Shown: positions 10,460-21,093 of the stretch, in pieces
Position numbering within the stretch: position 1 is the stretch's first letter
Layout of the letters: every line of letters starts with the position of its first letter
NCBI GenBank assembly: GCA_963921195.1
Contig: OY992538.1
Coordinates: 57,030,852-57,094,851 of the forward strand
Source of the DNA: Pegoplata infirma
Taxonomy: Eukaryota; Arthropoda; Insecta; Diptera; Anthomyiidae
Reading direction: 5' to 3'
DNA: 64,000 bases
The notes under the pieces: generated by a model
Database searches by the model: none
Told to the model about the DNA's origin: nothing
Seen by the model: the letters and a program-made list of their open reading frames with translations, nothing else
Translations under genes and position numbers: made by a program

Positions 10460-10797
10460 TATCAAATATGAATTTGTCTAACAATAATGGTAGTGAGATA
10501 TTAGATGATTATAGTAATGATAATGCTTTTTCTGTTTACAGTGTAACGGATGAACGTTCTGCTGCTCCGTTCATAGTGTCAATCGAAGTTAATGGAGTAA
10601 TGGTAGATTTTGTCTTGGATACTGGTGCTGCTTGTTCGTTGATGTCAAGTGAACAGTTTAGATTTTTTTTTAAAGAAACTGGATTGAATCCCTGCACTAA
10701 AAAGTTATGTGCTTACGGAGGAGATGGTATAAACGTTATTGGTGAGTTTGTAGCAACGGTGAGATTTCGTGGCCAAACTAAAAAGTTACGTTTTGTA
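10460..10797 (+). pseudogene. mag-like protease segment of pol
   Basis: The aspartic protease active-site motif FVLDTGAACSLMS (about 10609-10647) marks the retroviral-type protease that cleaves gag-pol. The frame is continuous with gag across the MITE when one copy of GTTCAAG is counted. It is cut by the TA-target MITE at 10798, and the frame resumes exactly at 11558. Confidence 0.88.
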
Positions 10798-11555
10798 CAC
10801 TCAAAAAAATAAACTGGTAAAACGCCTGGTAAAATGCCTTGTAATCCCGTTCTACCAATATTTAACAATTTTTCTTGTTTTTTAACAAAAAATATAGTAC
10901 TTTGCTCAAACGAGAACTACAGTTTTATTGGTAATTTTACAAGTTTATTTTCGTAATTGTATTCTACCAATTTGAAAGGTTATTTTACAAAAAAAAACTG
11001 TAATTTTACAACAAAGTTTTTATTACGAGGATTCTAGTTGAATTACAAAAAAAAACTTTATTTTACAAAAATTATGTTATACGACGATTTATGTTGTTTA
11101 ACAAAAAAACTTATTTTTTTTATTGAAAAATATTTTAAAAAAAGTTGACAAAGTTTTGAAAAATTTATTACGAGGATTAATTTAAGGAGGAGTAGTTAAT
11201 TTAAAAAAAAAACAGTTATTTTACAAAAAGTGATTTTATTACGAGGATTTATGTTGTTAACAATTTTTTTTTTTTATTTTTTTGTAAATTTACCATTTTG
11301 GTTTGTAAATTTACCATTTTTTAAACATATTTACCATTTTTTCTTGTAAGTTTACCATTTTTTTTTGTATTTTTCCGGTTTTAAAACAATATTTTTACCA
11401 ATAAAATTGGTTATTTTACCAATTTTTGGTGCATTCAAAATTACGAGGAAATCCTCGTAATTTTACGAGAATTTTACCTACGTCATATTTTACGAGGATA
11501 GCCTCGTAAAATCACGAGATTTATTGGTAACTTAACAAGTTTTTTTTTTTGAGTG
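10798..11555. mobile_element. 758-bp CACTC-ended MITE in pol
   Basis: It starts CACTCAAAAAAATAAACTGG and ends TTTTTTTTTTTGAGTG. TA lies on both sides (10796-10797, 11556-11557). Removing the element and one TA restores the pol reading frame. The interior is non-coding, with TTACGAGGA and GTAAAATCACGAG motifs. Confidence 0.9.
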
Positions 11556-11557
11556 TA

Positions 11558-12178
11558 GTAACAAACACGCATAGCCCTCTTATATTAGGTCGGGATTTTA
11601 TGACGATGTTTGGTATAGGTCTTTCATTCGTCAATTCAATAAGAGACATGAGTGAGTGCGTACTAAGCCTTAAGAAACGATTTGGTAACGTATTTAAGGA
11701 AGATTTAGGCTTATACACAGGGGGTGCGGTTACGTTAAATTTGGTGGAAAACGTTAAACCAATTTTTTGTAAGCCAAGACCAGTGCCGTTGGCATGGCGT
11801 TCAAAGATTGAAATACAATTACAGGATTTAGTGGAAAAAGGCGTGTTAGTACATGTTGCTAATTCTGAGTGGGGCACACCTTTGGTACCCATTATTAAAC
11901 CCAATGGTCAGATCCGTATTTGCGGGGATTATAAATCTACCATCAACAAATATTTAGAAGACGTTAAATATCCCCTTCCGTTAATTGACGAATTATTTGC
12001 TTCTCTTCGAGGAGATCTATTTACAAAATTAGACCTGTCCAACGCTTATAATCAGTTGTCGCTAGATGAAAGTTCACAATTGTTATGCGCGTGGAGTACC
12101 CACATGGGTATATTTAAAATGACCCGTTTACCGTTTGGAGTCAAGCCTGCTGCGGCTATTTTTCAAAAGACGATTTAA
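11558..12178 (+). pseudogene. mag-like pol: protease end and reverse transcriptase, first part
   Basis: PLILGRDF closes the protease region. The reverse transcriptase follows, with its fingers/palm segments (GTPLVPIIKPNG, DLSNAYNQL and RLPFGVKPA). The frame ends at an in-frame TAA (12176-12178) directly before the catalytic YLDD segment. Downstream coding is in the same frame, so this is a single nonsense change and not a natural end. Confidence 0.9.
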
Positions 12179-14392
12179 AATATTTTACGGGGTATTCCAA
12201 ACGTAATAAATTATTTGGATGATATTATCATCACAGGACGTAATTTTGAGGACCATGTCAAAACTATTGAATTGGTATTAACTAAGCTAGAGTCTGTCGG
12301 GTTGCGACTTAATGATGCTAAATGTGAATTTTTCAAAGATAAAGTTTCGTATTTAGGATTCAACATCGATCGTGATGGTTTGAGTATGAACAAAGACCGT
12401 GTTTCATCAGTTCTGGAAGCTCCAGTTCCTGAAAATGTGTCCGAGGTTAGAGCGTTTGTGGGGATGCTGAATTATTATTCAAAATTTATTCCAAATTTTG
12501 CCCATAAAATGGCACCACTCTATGAACTTTTGCGAAAAGATGTAAAGTTTAAATGGTCTAAATTTTGCCAAATTGCTTTTGAGTCTTTAAAGGGGGAGGT
12601 GACATCGGATAAAGTATTGGTTCATTTTAACCCTAAACTGCCTATACTGCTTTCAACGGATGCTTCTAATTGCGCGGTAGCGGGTATTTTATCCCATATG
12701 GGGGCAGATGGGTCGAAAAAGCCCATAGCTTTTGTGTCTCGTGCGCTTACACAACCTGAAAAAAATTATAGTACCATACAAAAGGAAGCGCTGGCTATTG
12801 TTTTTAGCGTTACAAAACTTAGGCAATATTTGCTTGGTAATTATTTTACCTTAGAGTCAGATCATAAACCGCTTTTAGCCATTTTTGGAGAAAATAAAGG
12901 GTTGCCCGTTATGGCAGCAGCTCGTATCCAAAGATGGGCTTTTATTTTGTCTGGTTTTAATTATACCATGCGTTTTGTTAAGGGTACAGAAAATTCTGCA
13001 GATCATTTATCTCGTTTTCCTCAACGAAAAATTGTAGAAAATAGTGAAGATTTTGGTTTTGTAAATTATATTAGTGGCGATAATAAGCTAAATTTAAATT
13101 TTAAAGATATTTCTAGGGAAACTAGACGTGACCCTATTTTGTCTAAAGTGAAAGTTGCCATTCAGGTTGGAAAAATTGAATCATTGAAGGGGGATGAATT
13201 TGTCCCGTTCGTTAATCGTAAAGAAGAGCTTTCGGTAGAATACGATTGTATTTTATGGGGGTTTAGAGTGGTAGTTCCACAAAAATTACGTAATAAAGTT
13301 TTGCAGCAATTGCATTATTCACATTTTGGAATAGTAAAAACTAAATCGTTAGCTCGTTCGTATGTATGGTGGCCCAAAATGGATCAAAATATTGAAACAT
13401 TAGTTTCTAATTGTATTTCATGTAAGAAAAGCCAGCCAAGTCCTGAAAAGGGTCCATTAATTCCATGGAGGCCAACTGATACCGCTTGGTCCAGACTTCA
13501 CGTTGATTTTGCGGGTCCTATTAAGGATTTCTACTTTCTTTTAATTATTGATTCGTACTCAAAGTGGGTCGAAGTATTTAAAACAAAAAATATAACGTCA
13601 AGCTTTACTATCAGCAAATTGCGCGAAGTCTTTGGAAGGTTTGGTTTAATAGATACTCTAGTGAGTGATAATGGGCGACAGTTCACGGCCGACGATTTTC
13701 AAGTTTTTATGAAGGCAAATAATATTAGACACATTTTAACGGCACCTGGTCACCCGGCCACTAATGGTCAAGCTGAAAATTTCGTAAAAACTTTTAAAAA
13801 GACTCTTTTGGCTAATTTACGTGATGGCGAAAATCTCGACGAGATTATAAATACGTTCTTGTTTGATTACAGAACAACAAAACATTGTACTACAGGTGAA
13901 ACCCCCGCTAAATTGTTAATAGGTAAGGAGATAAAGACACGTTTTAGTATACTTGGTCCACCTCTAGTAAAGAACAAAATTGTTGAGAGCCAGTTGTCTA
14001 ACACCAAAAATCATAAGGGAGCACGAATGGTAAATTTTGATACCGGTAAAAATGTTTTTGTTCGGGACTATTCGAATCCCAATAAAGCTTCATGGCAAGA
14101 AGCTACGGTTAAAGAACGTTTAGGTCCACAATCTTATCGTTGTATTTTAACTCGAAATAACAAAATAATTAAAAGACACGTTAACCAAATGATTCGCGGC
14201 TCACAAAACGAAAGTGAGAATTCTAATCCTAACGAACAAGCAGTTCCAAGTGCTTCCATGGGCACAAATTCATTAGGTGTGGGTGAACCAGCTTCGGTGA
14301 CGGATGGTGGACAGCAAAACGTTACTCCGCGTCAGGAAGAGACTAGATCTCATAATTTAAGGCGTTTAGAACGTCCTAATTACAAGGAATAA
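12179..14392 (+). pseudogene. mag-like pol: reverse transcriptase, RNase H, integrase
   Basis: It continues the frame after the premature stop. YLDDIIITG is the reverse transcriptase active site; STDASNCAVAGIL begins RNase H. The integrase HHCC zinc region runs HYSHFG to CISC, and the DDE core includes the D of HVDFAG, the D of VSDNGRQF and the E of GQAENFVKT. The C-terminus is hydrophilic. All catalytic residues are visible, and the only defect seen in this part is loss of an upstream start caused by the TAA at 12176. Confidence 0.9.
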
Positions 14393-14521
14393 CTTTTATA
14401 TTATATTATATTTTAAAATTATTTTGATATTCAAAATTACATATAAGTATAAGTGAATTATCCTAATAATTTGTATATTTGAAGAAAAGAAAATTTGCTT
14501 TAACATCCTTATTCCTTGTAC

Positions 14522-14585
14522 ATCATAAAATTGTATATCATAAAATTTTATATCATAAAATTGTATATCATAAAACTGTATATCA
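14522..14585. repeat. Tandem repeat of about 15 bp in mag 3' UTR
   Basis: About four and a half copies of ATCATAAAATTGTAT with single-base changes. A short spacer leads to the LINE target site. Confidence 0.8.
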
Positions 14586-14753
14586 TTATAACAAAATGAA
14601 TTTTATTGTAATTGTTGTATACAAAGCTTTTATGAATAATATATGTATGTATGTATGTATGTATCTTTATTTACAAATATAAAATTTAAAAATAAAGAAA
14701 TGAGTTAATTAATTAACAATGACATATGTCGTCTGTTATAAATATATAAATAT

Positions 14754-15689
14754 ATATCGTGAACCTATATTCAAAATATGCCAACTTAAATTTGACCGAA
14801 ATGAGTTTCCGATGGAAAATAGCTCCCCTATGCAATACCCATCTGTGGTAAAAATTTCAGAGCAAAAAAATAATTTTTTGTCGTTTTACATCCATTTTTG
14901 TTATTCTGCTAACTCGAAGTACATATTTTTTTGGTGAAAATAAATGCCAACTCCCATTGTAAATTTCCAAAAATTTTTCAAAATTTTTTTTAAAAAAAAT
15001 AAGACCACATATCTTATTGCATTTGCCTCTCTGAACACGAATATGGTAAAGATTTTGATATCTAATGCCTAGTTTTCGAGATATTGCCATTTTGAAAATA
15101 TCGGTAAATAGTGTTTGCAAAAAAAAAATTGCCTATATATATGTAACTTTCAAACTATTTATCAGATTGAAACATTATGAGTGGGGCAAATAAAGTAAAT
15201 GATATAAGCTTTCAAAATAGCTAGTTTGGAGTGAGCCTTCTACAATAAAGCGTGAGTTACAGAGTGCCAAAGTTGACCACCCTGAGATTAAAAGGCTTTC
15301 GGAGCTAGTAACTTTTAAAAATATGCAAAGATTTTTAATTTTTTTTAGTTTTTGCAATTACCGCACTAAGGAAAACAAAATCCAAAAAAAAAAAAAAATT
15401 ATAAAAATTTAAAAAAAAAAAAAATATTTTTAGTTTCCGACAAAATATGCCAACTCTAAAAAAATATTTGTTTTTTGATATAGTAATAAATGCCATCTCA
15501 AAAAAATACGCTAACCAGTGCAAAATATGAAATTTTTGGCATAGGTAAAAATTATTTAGAATATTTAAACCATCTTATGGAAGGTACATTGTTTATTTTT
15601 ACAATAATATGCAAAATAACTAGTTTTTTAGCTCTCCTGAAAAGTAAGCTTTTTCGAGTTGGCATTTATTGAATATAGTTCGACGATAT
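14754..15689. mobile_element. TE with recurring TGCCAACT tag (936 bp)
   Basis: Imperfect terminal inverted repeats, ATATCGTGAACCTATATTCA and ATATCGTCGAACTATATTCA, bound a non-coding unit in the LINE 3' UTR. It is a diverged relative of 51647-52592, with equivalent blocks such as GCTCTCCTGAAAAGT near the right end. TGCCAACT or a one-base variant occurs near 14779, 14944, 15448, 15490 and, inverted, 15657. The relative has CCCTCTATCT at these five places. Confidence 0.75.
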
Positions 15690-15773
15690 GTAATTTAAAT
15701 ATTAAAAAGTATAAACAAATTTAAAAAATATTTATTAAATGTAGCAAAAGCTGTAGCTGTTAAAAAATAGAAT

Positions 15774-18700
15774 TTATAAAAATTCATTCATTATCGATTT
15801 TCTATAGTTTAATGCAATTTTTACATAACTATGGAGTATGTTCCATCCGTTGAATATTTGGCCATTCAAAATATTTTTGAGTTCATTTTCATCTAGATAG
15901 GTTTTACCAAAATGTCTGTTTCTGATTTCCCTAAAAATTGGACATCTTGCCATAAAATGTGGTAAAGTTTCGTCTTCACCTGTATTACATAATGTACAAG
16001 TTTTTGTTTGTGTTGTGTTGAAATTATTTGCATTTAGTGGTAACAAATCACACCTTGCTCTAAATACGTTTGAAATTTGCCATTGGTTTTTTAAATTTTC
16101 TATGTAGTTTATGCCCACTTTATGATCTAAGAATTTGTAAAAACGTGATTCACTGTTAATTGCCTGTTGTTTTAGTTGTTCCGAGGCTCTTGATTTTAGT
16201 TCTTGGAGCAAAATAGTTCCACTGTAAATCCATTCTTGCGCAGAAATATTTTCAGACGCAAATTGGACTCCAAAATCTCTACTTAGATTATTCATCTCCT
16301 TTGCCCAAAATATATTATCTCGTAATACAATTAATGACAGTTTATTTGGCAATCTGTTTTGGTTGTACTGAAATAACGTTTTGTAAATATAGTTCATATG
16401 CAAATTTAATGTATAAAAATGGCTGCACTCTGCATTTGTTTCCAAAAACAAAGTGTAGTTGGGCGCAAAATCTGGAAGTTTTAAGATTCTCTTTATAAAA
16501 TAACGCTGTAGTTTATCTACCTCTTCAAACAAACAGTATCCCCAGATCTGAGCCGCATATGATTGTATGGACCGACAAACTGCTTGAAAAAGCTTCCATT
16601 TAGATTCCAAACTTATATTTGGTTTGTTTAAAAAATTGTTCCACGTTGAATTAATACTATTCTTGGAAGATACATTTCTTTTTTGAATATGTTTCCTAAA
16701 ACTCATTTGTGGTGTCAAAGTTACACCCAGATAATTGTACTCATTAACAATTCTGACTTCTTGATTTTTATACCAAATCTTATCTCTTGATGCCAGTCTA
16801 CCACCTTTTCTAAATACCATCATTTCTGACTTCAGCATATTGACTTCCATATTCCATTGCTCGCAGTAATTTTCCAAGTTTATTACCATACTTTGTAGAG
16901 TTTGTATATCATCAGCTAATAACACAATATCGTCTGCGTAAAGAAGCAAACGTACGTTAATATCATCTATTAATAGCCCACCACCCAGGTGATCGTGAAG
17001 ATCGTTTAAGTATAGAGTAAAAAGCAGGGGTGACAAAAGGCACCCTTGTTTAACACCTGTATAAGTTTCAAAGTAGTCAGAAACCTCATTTCCATTCCAA
17101 ACTGCTGATTTTGTGTGTCTGTAGACGTTTTCTATAAGATTTACTACTTTCGTCGACATACCTAATGCATGTAACTTATAAATGAGCGGTTTTCTTGGCA
17201 CTCTGTCAAATGCAGCTCTAAAGTCAACGAAAAAAGCATAAGTTTTCTTCTTCTCATTCATTTTTGATTTTACTATAACCGATAGATTATATATATTATC
17301 GACAGTTGAATAGTGTGGCCTAAACCCCGCCTGGAACTCATTCAAAATATTGTATTGTTCTACCCACTTAGTAAGTCTAGAGTTAACGATACCCATTAAC
17401 AGCTTTGCAGCACAGTTCATAAAGGAGATTCCTCTATAATTTTCAGCACTATTCATGTCTCCTTTTTTATAAATTGGGAATATAATACTACGTGTAAACT
17501 CATCTTCCACTTTTCCGGTTTCAAATATTACATTAAATGCTTTAGAAAGTTCAATAAGAAATTCATCTGAAGCATATTTAAACATTTCATAAGGCACTCT
17601 ATCATCTCCTGGGGCTTTATCTGGTTTTGTCTTCTTAAGAGTGGATTTGATTTCCTGTATGGTAATAATTTTGTCTAATTCGTGATTTCGATGAAGCATT
17701 GGTGCATATTGGATATTTAACGACAATTGTGGTTGGTTTAATAGCAATTGAAAGTATCTTCTAAAATCTTCTGCCGGTATTGATGTACCAATTTTAAAGC
17801 AATCGCCTCTAATTTCTTTTGCTAACTTCCACCATTGTTTTGAATCATTAATTTGATTGATTTTGTTGTTGATTTTTTCATGGTACTCTTTTTCACTTTT
17901 TCTGCATTCGTTTACATATAAATATTTTGCTTGCAAGTATTTTTCTTTATCTTGCGGATCATTAGTTTTTCTGAATTCATTTAGTAGCTGAAATGATTTA
18001 TCCCTTGCTTTCAAACAGTCATAGTTAAACCACTTTGATTTGAATATTGGAGCATTTTTATTGTGTTTAGGATTTGGCACTGAAATATTAATCAAATTGA
18101 TAAGGCTCTTTAGATTCATGAATTCCCCTTGTGTTCTTTGTAGATTTTTATTAAGATTTTCTTGATATTTTTCTTTATATGAATCTTTCCATTTAAGTTT
18201 TGGTAGCAGATTTAGGTTCTTTTGATTTTCACTCACTGTTTTTACCATCAAGTTTAATTTAAGCGGCATGTGGTCTGACCATATTTGTGAGTCAATTTCA
18301 AAATGTTCAATATATTTAATAGCATCAAGCGCTACTGTACAAATATCATTGACAGATTTGCCTGGATTGCTAAGAAAAGTAAATTCACCACTTTCATCAC
18401 CAAGAGTACGACCATTTAATACTACCAAACCAAAATCATTACAAAACTCCCACAAATTTCTGCCCTTTGTATCAATGGTATCATCTTTGGATTTTCTTTC
18501 AATAAAACCTGCTTTAAAATTAGATTTATGAATTTCTTCTAACTCCTGTTGCAGTCTACCAATACGTACGTTCATATCACCTACTACTATCGCATTTTCA
18601 AAATGATTATTTGAAAATAAACTTTTCAGCACATTAAATTCGTTAGACCAGTCTGCACCTCGGATATAAACAGGCACAATATTAAAATTGATTGCGTTTA

Positions 18701-18935
18701 TTTGTATTTTAAGAATTACGATGCCATCTATTACATTAAAAGAGTGTTTTATACGACTATTTTTCAAATTTTTATTAAAGCCATACACACAACCTCCACT
18801 TGCTCTACCATAGATGCTAAAACGACTTGCCGGCTTCCAGTACAACTCAAAATTTTTGAAATACTTTTTCCAACTGTCTATATTATGCTCTTCTACGTGG
18901 GTTTCGAACAAGGCAAATACATCAAAGTCACACAC
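15774..18935 (-). CDS. LINE ORF2: endonuclease and reverse transcriptase
   Basis: This 1053-residue product from the first ATG (18935) nicks target DNA and copies the element RNA in place. The N-terminal AP-type endonuclease shows FETHV, GDMNVRIG and SDHMPL. The reverse transcriptase shows FVDFRAAFDRVPR, GVKQGCLLSPLLF and the active site YADDIVLLADD. The C-terminus has CTLCNTGEDETLPHFMARC, a CX2C...HX4C motif. The same frame is open upstream of 18935 across the ORF1 end, and encodes NVVAYNIHGLGNK, which looks like the true start of the endonuclease. ORF2 may therefore begin by reinitiation or recoding near 19020. No RNase H was seen. Confidence 0.93.
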   Translation of the reverse strand: MCDFDVFALFETHVEEHNIDSWKKYFKNFELYWKPASRFSIYGRASGGCVYGFNKNLKNSRIKHSFNVIDGIVILKIQINAINFNIVPVYIRGADWSNEFNVLKSLFSNNHFENAIVVGDMNVRIGRLQQELEEIHKSNFKAGFIERKSKDDTIDTKGRNLWEFCNDFGLVVLNGRTLGDESGEFTFLSNPGKSVNDICTVALDAIKYIEHFEIDSQIWSDHMPLKLNLMVKTVSENQKNLNLLPKLKWKDSYKEKYQENLNKNLQRTQGEFMNLKSLINLINISVPNPKHNKNAPIFKSKWFNYDCLKARDKSFQLLNEFRKTNDPQDKEKYLQAKYLYVNECRKSEKEYHEKINNKINQINDSKQWWKLAKEIRGDCFKIGTSIPAEDFRRYFQLLLNQPQLSLNIQYAPMLHRNHELDKIITIQEIKSTLKKTKPDKAPGDDRVPYEMFKYASDEFLIELSKAFNVIFETGKVEDEFTRSIIFPIYKKGDMNSAENYRGISFMNCAAKLLMGIVNSRLTKWVEQYNILNEFQAGFRPHYSTVDNIYNLSVIVKSKMNEKKKTYAFFVDFRAAFDRVPRKPLIYKLHALGMSTKVVNLIENVYRHTKSAVWNGNEVSDYFETYTGVKQGCLLSPLLFTLYLNDLHDHLGGGLLIDDINVRLLLYADDIVLLADDIQTLQSMVINLENYCEQWNMEVNMLKSEMMVFRKGGRLASRDKIWYKNQEVRIVNEYNYLGVTLTPQMSFRKHIQKRNVSSKNSINSTWNNFLNKPNISLESKWKLFQAVCRSIQSYAAQIWGYCLFEEVDKLQRYFIKRILKLPDFAPNYTLFLETNAECSHFYTLNLHMNYIYKTLFQYNQNRLPNKLSLIVLRDNIFWAKEMNNLSRDFGVQFASENISAQEWIYSGTILLQELKSRASEQLKQQAINSESRFYKFLDHKVGINYIENLKNQWQISNVFRARCDLLPLNANNFNTTQTKTCTLCNTGEDETLPHFMARCPIFREIRNRHFGKTYLDENELKNILNGQIFNGWNILHSYVKIALNYRKSIMNEFL

Positions 18936-19021
18936 ATAATTAAAGAATTCTGGAACCAGACATTTATTACCTAGGCCGTGAATATTATACGCTACTACAT
19001 TTAAATAAATATTTTTATAAT

Positions 19022-19834
19022 TTAGTTTTTTGACATAGAATTTTTTAACAAAATATCATAATTAATATTAATTTTTTCAAAATCATCTTTATATAATTCT
19101 TTGATAGTATCATATCCTTCCTGTTTACCGCACACTAGAGTTTTTTCCTTATTCCATTTTAAAAATTTATCGTTAATCTTTATTCGATCATCAATAACGT
19201 TAACTTTGTGTAAATCGCTTATTTCTTTAATCTCCTTTTTCATTTGAAGCATAACTCTTTTTTCTTGTTGTTTGTCCGCATTCAAATCTTTTTCCACGTA
19301 AATTGAGGTTCCAGCTAAATTTTTTGCATTTTTAAGGATATGGTGTACACTTTCAACTGAGTCCAATTCCACTAACACGGTCATCTTTTCTTCCCTTTCA
19401 TAAAGTTTCCTAGTAGATCTTATAATTGCTGTTTTAGGTAATTTAAGTTTTCCGAAACAAATTTTTCGAACTACTGCATTGGTTGAACTTTTTGCATTTA
19501 ACCCTTTAAAAATTAAATTTTTGCTTTTTATTTGCGACTCTAATTGAGTGATTCGTTTTCTGTCAATCTCCTTATCAGCTTTTAAACCGTTCACTTCTTG
19601 CCTTAGAATTGAGTTTTCTTCTTTTAAAATATCTACTTCGTTTGAAATATAAGATATTTTATCCAATACTTCTTTATTACTCTCCTTAATAATCATTCTA
19701 AGATCATCAACACTCAGGTCTCCTACTCTTCTTGTTTCAGTTTGTCGTTCATTTTGCCATTCTGGTGATGTATCAGCTAGAAACCTTTTATTTACGTTCC
19801 CGCGGGCCAAAGTTTGTTCTTCTGGGTTTGACAT
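19022..19834 (-). CDS. LINE ORF1: coiled-coil RNA-binding protein
   Basis: This 270-residue product precedes ORF2 by a very short junction. Residues of about 50-95 are rich in heptad-like Leu/Ile/Glu/Lys (ILRQEVNGLKADKEIDRKRI), a probable trimerising coiled coil. SKNLIFKGL follows, resembling the RNA-recognition-like region of other LINE ORF1 proteins. The expected role is to coat the element RNA. The stop TAA (19022-19024) lies in a different frame from ORF2, whose open frame overlaps it. Confidence 0.8.
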   Translation of the reverse strand: MSNPEEQTLARGNVNKRFLADTSPEWQNERQTETRRVGDLSVDDLRMIIKESNKEVLDKISYISNEVDILKEENSILRQEVNGLKADKEIDRKRITQLESQIKSKNLIFKGLNAKSSTNAVVRKICFGKLKLPKTAIIRSTRKLYEREEKMTVLVELDSVESVHHILKNAKNLAGTSIYVEKDLNADKQQEKRVMLQMKKEIKEISDLHKVNVIDDRIKINDKFLKWNKEKTLVCGKQEGYDTIKELYKDDFEKININYDILLKNSMSKN

Positions 19835-20241
19835 TCTTTAAAAGTTTAAAAAGGACTGTATATTTAACTTGATTCACCCTGTGAAGTTTTGGAAAACTTG
19901 GCAGCACTTCAAAATTATCAAAACAAATGAAACAGGTGATTTTTATTTTCCAATAAATTTTTGTGTTTTATGTATACGATCACTTGTCTCTTTCGATTGA
20001 GTGTTTTTAATATTAAAATTTATACTGATCCTTTGCATAAATTCATCAAATAAAAATGAAGAAAATATACCCAAAAAGCATATGATTTCAAAGTGCAAAC
20101 ATCTCACCAGAAGTGGATCACCTCACACAATGTCCTTAACAAGTTTTACTCGATTCTCAGGTTGGTTTAATATGAATTTTGATGTTTTTTTACGAGCTTT
20201 AAAAAACACGTCTATACTTTTTAAAATCACTCTTTCACTCC
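19835..20241 (-). promoter_or_regulatory. LINE 5' UTR / probable internal promoter
   Basis: This is non-coding sequence between the 5' target duplication and ORF1. Full-length LINEs carry their promoter here. No specific core element could be identified, so the promoter role is an inference from position. Confidence 0.45.
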
Positions 20242-20283
20242 TTATGAATAATATAAATATTATTTGTACTTATTATAAAACTT

Positions 20284-20294
20284 GAAATGGGAGT
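20284..20294 (+). other. Polypurine tract of mag-like element
   Basis: GAAATGGGAGT lies directly before the 3' LTR, the standard position of the plus-strand primer. Confidence 0.65.
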
Positions 20295-20451
20295 TGTGGT
20301 ATTGCGCCCTCTAGGTGTGAGTAATGGTACAACACCGTCAGTATAGTATTAAAGATAATCTGTCAAATTACTAGTTATTAAGCGAATGTAAATATGAAAT
20401 GAAATAATAAATGATCACTTCTGATTCTACCACCAAACACGATACATTAAA
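20295..20451 (+). repeat. 3' LTR of mag-like element (157 bp)
   Basis: It is uninterrupted, starts TGTGGTATTGCGCCC and ends GATACATTAAA. It is identical by eye to the 5' LTR once the hAT is removed, and is followed by the ATAAT duplication. Confidence 0.92.
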
Positions 20452-20456
20452 ATAAT

Positions 20457-21093
20457 GATCCGCGGGAGACTTCCCTTGTAAATTTGGGCAACGGTAAACA
20501 AAAATTATCTTGTTTTGAGCATATTCATACAAATTTTTAATCAAACTTTTTTACTTAAATTTAGAGAATTTTTGCCCAAAACTGGAAACTTTGACTGATT
20601 TTCGCTGGGTCAAAGAGTTAACCGATTCGGCTCAAAATTTTACTAGGTACTTATTTTAGGTCATTTAAAAATTTTCAAAATAAGGAAAGATTTTAAATTT
20701 AAAACATTATTTGAAATCAAAATACATAAACTTAAAAATTTGTTTCTAATTTCAAATAAAATCAATTTATTTTTTTTTTAAATAAACGTTTAAGCGTCCA
20801 ACCTGAATCAAATTACGTCGCGTAAGGCGTAACGCCCAATAATTTGTCGTTTCTAATATTCAAGTGTGAGTTACCTAAATCAAACGGACGTAAAAATTTC
20901 AAATTTGATGTGTTTGTTTTTGTTTTTTTTTTTACGTCTTGCGCTACGCTTTTGAGTCTGGTTCGACCCTAAAAAGTTATTGGAAATTTTTTCGAGTTCC
21001 AACATAATTTTAATGTGCCTTACATTTTTTTAAACGAGGTAAGAAATTTTACCATACTTATATTCACAAAAATCTAAATAAATCGCTTAAAAT
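20457..21093. other. Intergenic stretch, no gene seen
   Basis: The first 30 bases are the right remnant of the Harbinger-like MITE (GATCCGCGGGAGACTTCCCT). The rest is AT-rich with no open frame, repeat or motif that could be supported. Confidence 0.5.

Larger units (their letters stand above)
14644..20241 (-). mobile_element. Full-length non-LTR retrotransposon (LINE)
   Basis: The 14-bp duplication TTATGAATAATATA lies at 14630-14643 and 20242-20255. Reading on the minus strand: a 5' UTR of about 400 nt (20241-19835), ORF1, ORF2, a 3' UTR holding another element (14754-15689), and a (CATA)n tail at 14644-14664 in place of poly(A). Both ORFs are open throughout, so this copy may be young and competent. 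It sits in the 3' UTR of the mag-like element in antisense orientation. Confidence 0.88.
5206..20451 (+). mobile_element. mag-like Ty3/gypsy LTR retrotransposon, heavily nested
   Basis: Two 157-bp LTRs start TGTGGTATTGCGCCC and end GATACATTAAA, flanked by the 5-bp duplication ATAAT (5201-5205, 20452-20456). A tRNA primer-binding site follows the first LTR and a purine tract precedes the second. Subtracting the insertions with their TSDs leaves about 4.8 kb, the usual size for this group. The LTRs look identical over the aligned 157 bases, so insertion was recent even though four separate insertion events followed. Confidence 0.9.

Noticed and set aside
20001..20285. 94-codon plus-strand frame
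   Set aside because: Crosses the LINE target duplication and the mag 3' UTR.
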